From: Blepharisma stoltei
Lineage: Eukaryota > Ciliophora > Heterotrichea > Heterotrichida > Blepharismidae
Assembly: GCA_914767885.1 (NCBI GenBank)
Contig: CAJZBQ010000060.1
Span: 372,001-436,000 of the forward strand
Direction: 5' to 3'
Length of the DNA stretch: 64,000 nucleotides
Shown here: positions 53,701-64,000 of the stretch, piece by piece
How positions within the stretch are numbered: position 1 is the stretch's first letter
Layout of the letters: the number at the start of each line of letters is the position of its first letter
Translations under genes and position numbers: made by a program
Notes under the pieces: generated by a model
What the model saw: only the letters and a program-made list of their open reading frames with translations
The model's database searches: none
Told to the model about the DNA's origin: nothing

Positions 53701-56147
53701 TGACTAGCTCATCTTCAGAGCTAACAAACCATAGGTGAGGGTTTTTTTCATTTGGAGCAATCCCGTGGTCAGGTCTTGGGACTTTTTCTGATTTTTCAGC
53801 GATTTTTTTGACTATTGAAATTAATTCAATGCTTATTGATTCTGGGTTCTCTGAAAAAACAATTTTTCCATCTTGGGAGGTAAGTCTGATTTTCAAAAAT
53901 GCGTCTGGTCATTCGCTTGGGATACTAACAACCATATCATTGGGTCTTGGTGGGTTGCTAACGTCGAATTTTTTAAAGAACTTTAAATAGGCATTGATAG
54001 AATCTGTGACTAGCTGTCGAAGTTGATTAGACATCAATGCACTTGTTGCTTCAAAAAAAGTAGCAGCCTGCTCTCTGTCCATGTTTTTGATTTCTTCACT
54101 AATAATGAACTTTTTAAAAGATGGCTTGTGATGGATAGGTTCAGGGTTACTGATCAATTGATCTCAGCTCTAGGCAAGTGGATTCCATTCTTTTAGGAGG
54201 TCTGTGAAGGGTTTTTGCCTGGCCAGGTACCAAGACGTTTTGCTCACACATTGATGATCACCAAGGGTTGAGAGCTGCAAGAACCAGACCAAGGCATAAG
54301 CATAGGGTGTTTTCCGAGAGACTGGTGATGCTGACAGAAAAAGGATGTGGTGTGAATCAGATGATTAGGAACACTTGAGCCTGATACCTGCCATGGACTA
54401 CAAGAAGCTGAAATAAACCCTAAAAACTCTTTAGAATTTAATTTAATCTAATCCAATAATCACTAATAATGCTTACAGCACTCAGTGTTCATTCTGTATT
54501 AAGCATGTTTTGGACTTGATTCATGCGGCTTTCTTGCCTTTCAATGAACTCTTCAGTGGATAGTGACTCATACTTTTCAGGCAAATCAATAAACATCATA
54601 CTTTCATACACTCCCCAGAGCTGCTTAAGTCCAAGTGTTGCTGGTGTACATATACAAAGGTTGTCAGACATAAGCATTCTTGCCATCATCACATTAGTCT
54701 GCCATTCCTCGGTCGGCTCAATCCCTTTAAACGGTTGTGCCCCATAGTCAACCGGTGGGTCTGGATTCGTTTCAATCCCCAATCTTTTTCTTTGATCAGA
54801 GTCTTTTAATACATAGTCAAGGATGCTTTTCCTGCAGGCTCTATAATAATCCCGATTTATTTCATTCAGCATTTCGTCTAAAATGTACTCGACTTTTTCT
54901 TTTGCAATCAGATTCCACTCCGCAGGCACCAAATCAAGGATGTTGTGGATCCAGTATTGCCTTATTTGAGCAATTACTTCAGTGCTGATTTCATTTTCTA
55001 TGTAGTGGGTATATCTCTTCCAGTTGTAGTCTTTTTTTAATGTTTCTGTATCAACTCCGCTTGCGATGATGGGGTCGCCTTCAGATGTGGGGATCTGAGG
55101 AATCATTGGGTTTGTGTTGGCTGCAAGGGTGATGTGGGACTCGAAAGGAATGAATTGGATGCTCCTTGATTCTGGGTCAATTATTAATCTTTTAGCTTCT
55201 GGGTTATAGTTTGATGCAATTCTCACTGAAGGAGGAAGGTATTGCTTATTAAAACTAACTGGGGCAGCCACAGTACGGCTGAAAACATCAAGAACCGGAG
55301 GAAAACGAGTATTGGCTAGTGGTGGCTTCTTAAAGACTGTTGACATCATTTTTTCTGGGTCTGACGCTAGCGAGGAGTAGTTAATTATTCTTGCATTTGG
55401 GTTTAGACCAGCTCCTAGCATATCAATAGAAATATTTCTTGTATCCCTTAACGTAGGATGTGAAATCTGCCCAATTTTTGTTTTCCCATACGAAATCTGT
55501 CTTTCTATTGGGTTCATTTGGCTATTTTGTGCCTCAAGAGGCGGAAGCTTCTCATGTGGAGCCCTCGAAAGCTCCATCAAATTTTTAACAGTGGATTTTC
55601 CAAACAGATAAGCTGTCTTTGTCTTGCTGACTGGGTGAAATTTCACTGATCTGTCAGTACAGGAAAGTCTACCTAATACACCCAAGTCAAGTTCAATTCT
55701 GGATTTTTGACTTAATAAGTCGCCGATTAACTCAAAAACATTGTTGAGGGCTGTGCTTACAATGGATTTTTCTAGATTCCCAGTTTTTGCTATCCCAACG
55801 TAGTTGATTTTTATACTTGGGCCTGGGTTAAAAGGGTAGGGGCATTCTTTTTCATCGAGTTTAAACGTGAGGCCACGTTGCTGCAAGAAAGTTTCTTGGA
55901 TTTCTATGCAGACTGTTTTGGAGTTTTCTAAAGTAGCGTTGTAGCCCATTGTTGCGAATGGGTGGCAATTAACTGCGCGGCCTAAATCGAATTGCCCAAG
56001 AAGCCACTTCACGAAAGCTTCCCAGCACTGTGCATAGGTAGCCTGGCTTAGAACTGATGAAAGAATGTTTTGTTCACCTCTTAGATTTCGGTCTACACAC
56101 ATCGCGAACAACTTTTCAACTGTCAGTTGTACATCAACCTCTTCCAT
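41754..56147 (-). CDS. Axonemal inner-arm dynein heavy chain (DNAH7-like) with N-terminal HU-CCDC81-like domain
   Basis: About 4,240 aa motor for ciliary bending. Segments: 56147-54502, 54149-53029, 52423-46975, 46596-45040, 44780-43164, 43087-41754. Residues about 30-190 resemble the paired HU-like domains of CCDC81 (CWEAFVKWLLGQFDLG, SRIELDLGVLGRL). Dynein tail starts near 395 (YWIHNILDLVPAEW). Walker A motifs: AAA1 GPAGTGKTE (about 1558), AAA2 GLPFAGKSS (1840), AAA3 GNTGTGKT (2196), AAA4 GVGGSGRQS (2562). An EF-hand (DIDKNGKVETLDE, 2472) matches DNAH7-type chains. The stalk coiled coil lies in 46596-45040. C-terminal domain includes [20 protein letters not shown] and ends WIKRGVALLTQLND. 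Four junctions restore frame; the one at 46596/46975 is one base off. Confidence 0.93.
43088..43163 (-). other. 76-bp IES in dynein
   Basis: TA at 43086 and 43162. It brings stops between KKEKEWKKL and FGLCFFNAVIQ; excision gives the exact conserved dynein sequence. AT-rich, no inverted repeats, unlike the MITEs: the short, non-repetitive IES class. Confidence 0.9.
44781..45039 (+). mobile_element. Family-C MITE, IES in dynein
   Basis: 259 bp between TAs at 44779 and 45038. Left end ctcccctttaaatcgaaaac, right end ttgttccaatttatagagag. Excision gives FGHPVLLENVGEELDPSLEP, the conserved dynein motif. Confidence 0.9.
46597..46974 (+). mobile_element. Family-A MITE, IES in dynein, imperfect junction
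   Basis: 378 bp; TAs at 46595 and 46973. Left terminal repeat cctccgttagcgaataaaa, inner copy ccctccgtaagcgatc, right hairpin ccctccgtgagcgaacaag. The left end has acac before the C-run where others have ac. Simple TA excision leaves the host one base out of frame around AQKFL|GAIEM. Confidence 0.82.
52424..53028. mobile_element. Retroposon IES in dynein
   Basis: 605 bp, GC-richer, with 11 bp direct repeats tgaattaagct (52413-52423 and 53018-53028) that contain TA. Excision gives KNFGEELNSIELEISRLKD in frame. No TIR. Confidence 0.8.
54150..54501. mobile_element. Retroposon-like IES in dynein tail
   Basis: 352 bp between TAs at 54148 and 54500. It contains a tail-like aatttaatttaatctaatc near the right end. 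Excision gives NQVQNMLNPEPIHHKPSF in frame; otherwise the frame stops. Confidence 0.75.
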
Positions 56148-56574
56148 AATTATTATATGAAGCCTACGCTTTTCGAGAGCTTAAGCAGTTACTTTTAATT
56201 AATTTTTTATAAACTCATGATCGCACTGTTTATCAAAATGAATAAGGTTTTTGGGGTCTACTATAAGAAGTAATCCAAACTTCGCACTAACCTGAAATAA
56301 TTATATTTTATTTTAAGAATAAAGCCAGGAGCTTTAAATAGCATGAGACTTATTCCTAATTTATCAGGAAGCTTTTCATTTATAAGATTAGTTTAGATCA
56401 GAAAGAAAATTGATAAAAAACTTGATCTTAATAATATTCAGAAATATGAGAATTTGCAGCCAGTTTATGCATTAAAAGAAAATAAAAGCTAAAGAGATTC
56501 TTATAAATGGGTTATTGTTTTAAGTTAAATTTAAATGAAATAAACTATGATAAGCATAATAAAAAGAAATTTAA
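56148..56574. other. Divergent promoter region
   Basis: 427 bp between the dynein and the 56575 gene, which start in opposite directions. AT-rich, no repeats seen. Presumably holds both promoters. Confidence 0.45.
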
Positions 56575-58818
56575 ATGTCGAGTAGTGATTTCAGCAGTGA
56601 TAGTGATTTTGATATGGATGTGGATGAAGGCACTCAGGTTGGCACCGTGCAACCATCAGTTCAAGTTTCTCAAGCTCCTCGCTTGGTGGATTTTGAAAGT
56701 TCAGAAGAAATGGAAGATTCAGATCAGGATGGGCCACCAAAAATAACAGTATTAAAAGCAGAAAAGCAACCTTCAAGCTCAGATATTTCTGCTGGATCTA
56801 GCGACTTTGATTCAGAAGATACTCCTCCCCAAGCCAAAAAAATCGAAAAAAAAGAAGAGATGAAATACCTCACAGTCAACAAAAAGCCTATGGCAATATC
56901 AACTCAAGACTTCACCAAAGCAATGCCTTCACCCAAAATTAGCCCAATCAACAAAGCAAGGCCGCCTCAAACAATTTTTAAGCTCGAAAATAAAAATTTG
57001 CATACAAAATCGTACACAAATTTTTCAGATCTCATTTTTGAAGATGAACTCAACCCTGCTCCCAAACCAAAGAGCAGGCCAAATGATGTTGAAAGGCTGT
57101 TTAGATATCAAGCTAAATCAGAGGCCAAACTAAAGGACCTTGCTAATGCACAAGCAAAAAAAATAATGGAAGACTGCACTTTTCAGCCTAATATCAAAGT
57201 GAGCAAAGAAAAGCGATCTATACATGAGTTTGCAAGTGATATGGAAAGACTTGAAAAAAATCGCCAAATTGCAATTGAGGCATTAAGACAAGAACATCTC
57301 AAAGCACTTGGAAATGGAGGCGTTAAGCTAAAGCCCACAATCTGTAAGAAATCGGATTTGATAGCCCAGCAGCAGAGAGGTAGGTCAACCATATCAGTGC
57401 ACGAAAAATTATGAAGAGAGCGCACAGATAAAGCACAAGAGCAGCTACTATCCCCTGCTAATTCGGTCACAATTGATAGGAGATCTTTTACGCCGAGCAT
57501 CAATGAGAGATCTTTAAGATTAGAAAGAAGCGAATCAATTGAAAATAGGCTATATAATGACGCTTTGAGGAGGAAAAGGGCAGCAAGTCAAAGCCCAGAA
57601 ACTTCTTTTAGAGGAAGGCTGATAACAAAAAACTCTGAAAGGTTCTTAGCAAGAAAATTTGAAAATGAATTTTCAGCTAAAACTAGAGACCTAGATATAG
57701 ATGATAGCATGAATTACACTAAATTTGCTGCTTTATTAAAGTCTATGAGCTTTATAGTAGACTCAGATAAAGGAAGAAGCGATATGATTGAAATATGAAA
57801 AATTTTACAGCCAACAGAAAATTATGTGAAGAAAGACAACCTTTTGAATGCATTAAAAGGGATTATGAATTATCCTTTATCTGAACAAGAAGAAGGGCTA
57901 CTAAAGTTAGATAGAAGTTTGCTTCATAGAAATTTTCATCATCTTTCAGAGAATAGGGAAAGGGTTGTATATCATTCAAATAGGAATCCCAGGTTTAAAG
58001 GAGGGCTTGAGACGTACAGTTTTAGGCCAAGCTTGAATAGAACGAGCTCATTGCTTGGAGGAAGGTCTCTAAGCAATCGTAGTTTCATACAAGGACAAAA
58101 GAGCAATGCAGATTTCCTTGCAACAGAACAGCAAAGGCTCCAAGTAAAATGATTAGAAATGAAGAAAGCCAAAGATGCTGAAGAATCCAAGCTGTGCACT
58201 TTCAAGCCTGTCATCAACAAAAAAACACCAATAAGGCATAGTAAAGTAAAAAGCAACGACGTCATCACTACTCATTATAAGCGCCTAAGTTCAGAAAAAA
58301 ATAGATTTGAAGCCTTGTATAGTTTAGCAAAATTTGAAAGAACAGAAAAAGAAAGGCTTGTGAAGTCGAAAGAGGAATCTGAAATAGAAGAAGACATGAA
58401 AGAATGCACATTCACTCCAAAATTTGAAACACAGAAGTTCAATAACGATTTTGATCAGGTAAAAGGGGTTTCACAGCTGATCAATAAGCTCAGAAAAGGG
58501 AAGATGGATGCGAAAAAATCAAAAAATGAAGACCAAGAAAACAAGAGCATTCATAAGAGGAAAGGAAGCTTGCAGGGAAGGTCTGATAGACAAATTACGA
58601 CTAAAGAGTCAAGTGAAAGCAGAGAAAGCTATCAAAATTCATATAGCTCCGAAGACGACGATACCTTGACTGTTTCAGTAAATCTTCCCAATGGGGTAGT
58701 CGATACACTTATTATTTATCCTAATGATAACAGAGAAGAAGTTGTTCAGAAGTTTATTGATAAGCATGGCATTGACGAAGTAGCAGCAAGAAAATTAAAA
58801 GCAGGTTTACTCCAATAA
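56575..58818 (+). CDS. Large CTFxP-motif protein with C-terminal beta-grasp-like domain
   Basis: 747 aa, uninterrupted, with TGA as Trp at four or so positions. N-terminus acidic and Ser-rich (MSSSDFSSDSDFDMDVDEG). Motif copies: DCTFQPNIK, LCTFKPVIN, ECTFTPKFE, plus weaker SFTPSINE and TYSFRPSLN. The region about 360-420 (NYTKFAALLKSMSFIVDSD) may be an EF-hand-like helical pair. The last about 50 residues (LTVSVNLPNGVVDTLIIYP, then EEVVQKFIDKHGI) look like a small beta-grasp or PB1-like fold. Related in plan to the 7353 gene. Function unknown; a cytoskeletal role is a guess. Confidence 0.8.
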
Positions 58819-58895
58819 TACTATTTAAATTAACATTCCAAGAATTATTAATTTGCTTGCAAAGACTATTGGTTAAGAAGCTAATAATATCAAAA

Positions 58896-61099
58896 TTAGC
58901 TTAAAAGTCGTCCTCTGGTTGTTAATGATTCAGACTCAGAACTACTCACACAATCCATATAAATATCTTCGCTTTCCAGCATCTTTTTAAGCAGCCTTTC
59001 TATTCTTTCCATTTTTGCATTATTTCTGATCATCTGCTCTTTCATCACTGCAAGCTCTTTATTTCCCAATCCTTCATTTTTTATGAAAATCACACTTTCC
59101 TTTTCATTGTCAAGCTTCTTTAATTCTTCTATGATTAATTTTTTGAAGCTTAAAGATGTTAATTCATTGAGCATTCCAACTTTGTTTGCCTTAATTAAAG
59201 CATTCATTTCTGCTAGTAAATATAGTGACTTGGGGTAAACAGCACGGGGCTTTTTTGCTTACCAACAAGCCAAAAAAGTCCCGTGCTGTTTATTTTTTCA
59301 TCTTTTTCAGAAGCTCTTTTCTCCATTTCTTTTCAGATAAGAGGAAATCCAAATTTTATTTTTGAGCATGTCTGCATTACAATTACTTTTTGGGTTAATA
59401 TTAATAGGTGTAGGTTTAATCCTGCCATAATGTTATATTTTCGCGTTACTCTATTAATCGCTTCATAGTCTCCAAAGGATTCTCCTTCATTGCACTTATA
59501 AAAAGCAATATTATTTTCACAGACATAAGATGCTCTTCCTTTTACTACAAAATACATTGAATCTGCAACTTCTCCAATAGCGACCACAAACTCAGAATAT
59601 GGCACGTACATTGGCTGAAGGTAAGCTGCGACCTCAGATATAAATTTAAAATCTTTATTTTGAAAAAATTCCAATTTTGTAATTGCTCCAAAGTGCATAT
59701 TTATGCCAATTTCATATTTCAATGTTGTTGGGAAGTCATCAAGCATATCATCTCTTTCATTTTGAGAATAGTTTTTCTTCATTGCATTATTACTAACAAT
59801 TCGCTGAATTTTCATTTTTATATTATTTGATAAAGCAGATGATTTTATATAGGCTTCGACCACCGCCATTTTTTTATCAAGAATTCTTGTTTTTGTGTCG
59901 CTTTCTTCAAAGAGTTTTGCAATATTGCTGATGCTGAATGATAAAAAATAAACTCCGATCGCCATTCATAAAATGGCCACAATTTTTTCAGGTATTGTCG
60001 AAGCATATATATCTCCATAGCCAATTGATGTAAACGTAGTCATGGCTCAATAAAATGCAGCAAGATATTTAGTATATGAATTCTTGTCAAGATAATCATT
60101 AGTGACAATTCATGAATCAGGATCAAAATCGTCTAATTTGCCAGTCATATAAAACATGCATGCTGCAATATGCATAAGTACTAAAACGCCTAAAATTCAA
60201 TACATAATAACAACGGACCGTCTATGGAAGTTGAAATTAAGTTCTAAGCATTCAAATATCTTTTTCAATGATTTGCTGTCAAGGAATTTTATCAGTCGTG
60301 AGAGTCTTAACCCTTTGAAGAGGATTCTCAGCTTTAGCGCTTTCATTATTTCATCATGATTTTGAGAAAAACTATTCGATGCTAAAGCATCAATCATTTC
60401 AAAAGGAACACTTGCAGCAAGATCGATAACAAACCAACCTGTCAAGTAATGTCAGATAATCATCTTTCTATCTGTAATAAATGCGCCATCCTTCTTGTAA
60501 TATGCAGTGTTGAAATTCAAAATTAAGTCAATAATAAAAACGCAGTCTTGGGCAAAATCAATTCAGAATCAAAAGTCTCAGTTATTTGTGATAAGGAATG
60601 CCATTATATAAGGGATTACAATTGCAGTGTATAGTAAAATAACAAAAATAAAAGCGTTTAATATCTCTCTTATGTAGCCAGAAGGGTGCAAGACAAATGC
60701 CGGCAGGTTTTCTTTTTTCTTATGATATTTATCTATTATATTCTTTGCCCTAGATTTAAAATAATCGTCTATTTGAGGCGGTGAAACAGTATACTCTGTA
60801 AAAACTCCGTGAGAAGGGCCAAATAATCTCACTTCATTGATCATTTTTCTCAAGCGTAGGGTGATTAAAATTTTTCTTTTGGCTCGTTGTCAGATAATAG
60901 CGTATTTGAAACGATTTATTGGCTCGTATAATAAATTTTCAGGGATTTCAAAATCGTGAATGATAATAGGCGCAGGATCCTTAAGTTCTTCATCATTTTT
61001 GTCAGCTTTTCTGGAATTGTTGAGTTTTTCGCTTTCTTCTGTTGTGTTGGTTTTTATATATTTCCTATTTAAAAAACTGATTATGCTTTGATTTACCAT
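58896..61099 (-). CDS. Cyclic-nucleotide-gated / EAG-like K channel
   Basis: Start ATG 61099 (MVNQSIISFLNRKY). Six TM segments: S1 ILNAFIFVILLYTAIVIPYI; S2-S3 IDFAQDCVFIIDLILNFNTA and YLTGWFVIDLAASVPFEMID; S4 with spaced Arg/Lys (RILFKGLRLSRLIKFL); pore TTFTSIGYGDIYAS, the K selectivity signature GYGD. A C-linker and cyclic-nucleotide-binding domain follow (EFVVAIGEVADSMYFVVKG, GESFGDYEAINR). The C-terminal 58896-59237 encodes a coiled-coil tail (LKKLDNEKESVIFIKNEG). Between them lies a 55 bp TA-bounded hairpin; its removal leaves the tail one base out of frame next to a run of six A, so the true C-terminus is uncertain. Confidence 0.87.
59238..59292. mobile_element. 55-bp hairpin, candidate mini-IES in channel gene
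   Basis: TA at 59236 and 59291. Arms aaacagcacgggg-cttttttg and caagccaaaaaag-tcccgtgctgttta form a nearly perfect stem with a short loop. The channel frame reads through the hairpin but stops shortly after. Confidence 0.6.
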
Positions 61100-61223
61100 T
61101 AATGATATAAATTTTACATATATTCATATATTTAATGAAAATTTTAAGCTTAGCAGATAAATCATTTTAGGTTATGGTTTTTCTTTTATTTAATTAAAAT
61201 TTTGAGATAAAAAATATGTCGTA

Positions 61224-61496
61224 CCTCCCACCCTCCTAAATGAGCAAATCATTGGAATAATCCTTTCTTTTTAATGAATAAAAAACCTCATAGCTTAGAA
61301 AAATAAAATATTTTTATGATATATAAGTAAATTCTTATTATAATGAAACCTCTATTAAATTTAAACGGTCTACGTTTCAAAACATAAATTTTACAAATAA
61401 ACTCAATTTGTTTGCAGGTTGGGATTCTTTTAAAATTTCAAAAAGCAGTTAACCCTTAGTAAGTTTACAAATTTTGTCCTTGCTGACGGAGGAGTA
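61224..61496 (+). mobile_element. Decayed family-A MITE
   Basis: TAs at 61222 and 61495. Left end cctcccaccctcctaaatgagc, right end ttgctgacggaggag; the core keeps gatatataagtaaattc and aaacataaattttac of the family. Lies upstream of the channel start. Confidence 0.65.
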
Positions 61497-61605
61497 AGGA
61501 AAATATAAAAGAAAGTATGCCAATAATTTAAATTCAAAAGTATTATAAATGTATTGCTTAATTGCAGAGTTTCATGCATAAAGGAACTGCACATTAATCC
61601 CCTTC

Positions 61606-62612
61606 CTCTGCTCGGGATTCTACAATAATCATAGAATGAATCAAATATAGCCCATACTCCTATATAGATTTCTTTATCGAACAGAATGCAATGGATAATT
61701 GAACCATTAAGACTCTATAAAATGGACGAGCTGAATCTCTAATCCAGGAAGGGTTAAAAATGACATGTCAAAAAATGGTTGACAAATTGACAAACAAACG
61801 CTCCAATTTTTAAAATGGTCTATTATTAAATTAATTTTAAATTGATACCCTTTTATTTATATTTATATCGCTAATGACAACTTTAAAAAGAAATAAAGAA
61901 ATAAAATTTCTGAAACTGTTGCAAGACTTTTGAGAATGGAAATATTCATCCTCTATATTATGCAAGGTGCTCAGTCATTTCCGAGAGATTTTCATTTTGG
62001 CGTTTCTGTTAATAATCTAAATTATAGAAAATGAAGAAATCAAGTGAGTGAAATTACTGGAACCTCTGCAAGACTTTCAAGGCTAAAAACATTTATAATT
62101 CATAACCCTCATGCTCTGCAATATGGAAAGCGCATCTATTATATTTTTACTAATAGACTGCACAGTCCAGTGTCAGTTTTTCTTCATGTTACTTTTTTTG
62201 AGTTTATTGTAGAATTCTGCTATATGGAAGCTATCATAGGGAAGCTATCATAGAAATGACTGGGCATTTTGCATAATATAGGGATCATGAATTATGAATG
62301 TTTTCCACTCTCGAAAGTCTTGTAGCAGTTTCAGAAATTTTACTCCTTCATTTCTTTGTTTTTAAAGTTGCTTATAACCGATATAAATATAAGGGTATCA
62401 AATTTAAAATTAATTTAATAATAAACCATTTAAAATTGGAGAGTTTGCTTGCCAATTTTTTAGCCCTTCTGGTATAGAAATTAAGCACATCCATTTGATA
62501 AAATCTGTCTTGGTTGTTCAATTATCTATAGCATTTCTGCTCGATAAATAAATCTATATAGAGGTGTGGGCTATATAAATATTCATTGATTATTTCTTCA
62601 TCTAAAACTCCT
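61606..62612. repeat. Inverted duplication of NEK-like gene 3' end
   Basis: Arms about 61606-61980 and 62254-62612 are inverted copies with moderate divergence. Matching blocks include ctatatagatttctttatcg / ctatatagatttatttatcg, ttaaattaattttaaatt and tatattatgcaa. The right arm contains the last about 30 codons of the NEK-like gene; the left arm still translates IKYSPYSYIDFFIEQN on the plus strand, parallel to LYSPHLYIDLFIEQK. The spacer (62053-62120) holds a third, partial copy, ggaacctctgcaagactttc. Confidence 0.75.
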
Positions 62613-64000
62613 ATCAACTCTTTTTTGCATTCATCATAGCTTCATTCTCTCTCTTCCTTATCTCACAGATCTTTTACAATTTCATATGCTTTTAACAATT
62701 TTTCATGCCCTAACTTCTCTTCAAGGTATAGTCTTAAAGTTTCAAGCTGTCCATATCTTGAGCTTTGATACTCAGAGCAGGGCTCACTTACTTTTTCTTG
62801 GAAAAAGTTTTGAATAATTTTTACTGATTTATCATAAGTATTCTCTGGATCACTGACAGGCAAAATTTGAGGAGGCTCATAGGGTAAGATTTCTTGATTT
62901 TCAAGCTCATCCACCCTATCTACGATATCTTCACCCTCACTTACTTCTGCCGTAGGTGCAGTTGATTCAGAGACTTCAGACTCTATTTCCTCACTTTTTT
63001 CTCCCTCAATTATAGCTTCTTGCAATTTAATTATTAGTTTTTCTTGCTCTCTTTCTATTTGAGCATAATCTCTTTCATCTCCAACCCACTGCACAATAGC
63101 TTCGTCTTTTTTGTTTTTCATCTCAGCCTTTTTTTTCCTTTTCATTTCGTCAATCATTTTTCTCCTTTCTTCGTCTTGTTTTTGCTTTCTCTCGTCTTTT
63201 TCTTTTGAAGCTTCTTTTTTCTTTTTTACTCCGTCCCCCAGTATTAAGCAAATTCTTGCTCATCAGGGATTTTAGCACAGAATATTTAAATAGTAAATTT
63301 ATATTAATAGATCAAAATTTTCTTATTATTGGTACTAGATACCCAAAATTTGCATTTTTTGATTCCCTAATAATAAGCAAATTTTGATATATTAATTCCA
63401 CAAATAAGCAAGAGCTTCTTATTGTTGGGGAAGTTAGATCTTCTTGCTCTTTTAAATAAGAATCTTTGAGGAGTTTTTCTTTTTGCTTGCGCAGTTCTTC
63501 AAGTCTTTTTTGAGCTTTGTCTTTTTCTTTAGCTCGCTGTTTTTCTGATTGGACCGAGAGATTAAAATCTTTTTTGGGTTTTAGCTCATCTTCTAACTCC
63601 CCCCCCCTCCGTGAGTGAACAAAAAAATTTTGTTCACTCACGGAGGGGGGTTAATTTTTTTTTTTTTTAAAAAAATTTATATATAAATTTTATAAAAAAT
63701 TTTTTTTTTGAAATTTAAAAAAATCCTAATTTGCAAAAATTTGAAAGCAAATATTAATTTAATTTATAAAATTTATGTTTTAAAATGCAATTCATTTAAA
63801 ATTAAACAGAATTAGCTCTAGATTTCATTATATTAATTATCATTTTATATATCAAAATTTTTTTCCATAAAAAATTTTTCTATTAAAAAAATTTTTGTTC
63901 ACTCACGGAGGGTGGGTTTTTGGTCAAAAAATGGCGATTTTTCTAATGGTTTTGTTCACTCACGGAGGGGGGGGAGTAAGTGTTTAGCAATTGGAAACTT
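62522..64000 (-). CDS. NEK1-like protein, C-terminal part
   Basis: Runs off the window at its 5' side. Segments 64000-63979, 63595-63437 and 63228-62522 are in one frame (296 codons including stop). A long Lys/Glu coiled coil (AKEKDKAQKRLEELRKQKEK) is followed by an acidic linker and the C-terminal domain YGQLETLRLYLEEKLGHEKL, then LKAYEIVKDLWDKEEREW and LYSPHLYIDLFIEQKCYR. The YLE-LG-Y pattern matches the C-terminal end of NEK1-type NIMA kinases (known in cilia). No kinase domain is in the window, so the name rests on this domain. Confidence 0.65.
63229..63436. mobile_element. 208-bp TIR-bearing IES in NEK-like gene
   Basis: TAs at 63227 and 63435. Imperfect terminal inverted repeats ccccagtattaagcaaattcttg and gcaagagcttcttattgttgggg; an inner inverted copy of aataagcaaattttgat also occurs. 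A separate family from A-D. Excision gives LKEQEDLKKKKEASKEK in frame. Confidence 0.82.
63596..63978 (-). mobile_element. Family-A MITE, IES in NEK-like gene
   Basis: 383 bp between TAs at 63594 and 63977. Reverse orientation, left hairpin around aaaaaaatttt, right two direct repeats. Excision gives FPIAKHLEDELKPKKDF in frame. Very close to the copies at 26510 and 4034. Confidence 0.9.

Overview
The window looks like germline (micronuclear) DNA of a heterotrich ciliate, most likely Blepharisma or a close relative. Four kinds of evidence support this. TGA is read in frame as Trp in nearly every gene, while TAA and TAG end genes. Introns are 15-16 nt long. Genes are compact and AT-rich. Most genes are broken by TA-bounded insertions whose removal restores the reading frame, so they behave as internal eliminated sequences (IESs). 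Many insertions are short inverted-repeat elements related to a pogo-type transposon that is also present. This matches the published picture of Blepharisma (UGA=Trp, BogoMITE elements, Pogo transposase). The species call is inference.

Layout. 1-2.2 kb: 3' part of CEP76 (+). 2.5-5.5 kb: EF-hand/PH/protein kinase (-). 5.5-7.3 kb: intergenic with three MITEs. 7.3-10.1 kb: a CTFxP-motif protein and a PB1/protease-like/kelch protein (+). 10.3-12.7 kb: serine carboxypeptidase (+), facing CFAP36 (12.8-14.5, -). 14.6-15.3 kb: four-TM protein (-). 15.4-21.2 kb: gene-poor, with a LINE fragment, MITEs and two small genes. 21.3-22.7 kb: MFS transporter (-). 22.7-24.0 kb: repeats. 24.05-26.0 kb: aspartate-aminotransferase-like protein lacking its catalytic residues (+). 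26.1-33.4 kb: TmcB-like PAS receptor (-) with six IESs, plus a truncated duplicate of its 3' end. 34.4-36.8 kb: a decayed pogo transposon with a MITE nested in it. 37.0-41.0 kb: a SAM-domain gene, a small membrane-anchored protein and a coiled-coil gene. 41.8-56.1 kb: a full inner-arm dynein heavy chain (-) with five IESs. 56.6-58.8 kb: a second CTFxP-motif protein (+). 58.9-61.1 kb: cyclic-nucleotide-gated K channel (-). 61.2-64 kb: a MITE, a large inverted duplication, and the C-terminal half of a NEK1-like kinase (-) running off the window.

Most recognisable genes serve cilia or centrioles (CEP76, CFAP36, dynein, NEK1-like) or membrane signalling (kinase, PAS receptor, channel). The notable biology is the insertion landscape. 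At least four MITE families share one end architecture. One family keeps a reading frame for the C-terminus of a pogo transposase. Retroposons with 9-16 bp target duplications sit inside genes and inside other elements, up to three levels deep. IES ends and introns were placed by eye from frame restoration and TA repeats. Coordinates of elements keep the right-hand TA and exclude the left-hand one. Junctions that do not restore the frame are flagged.
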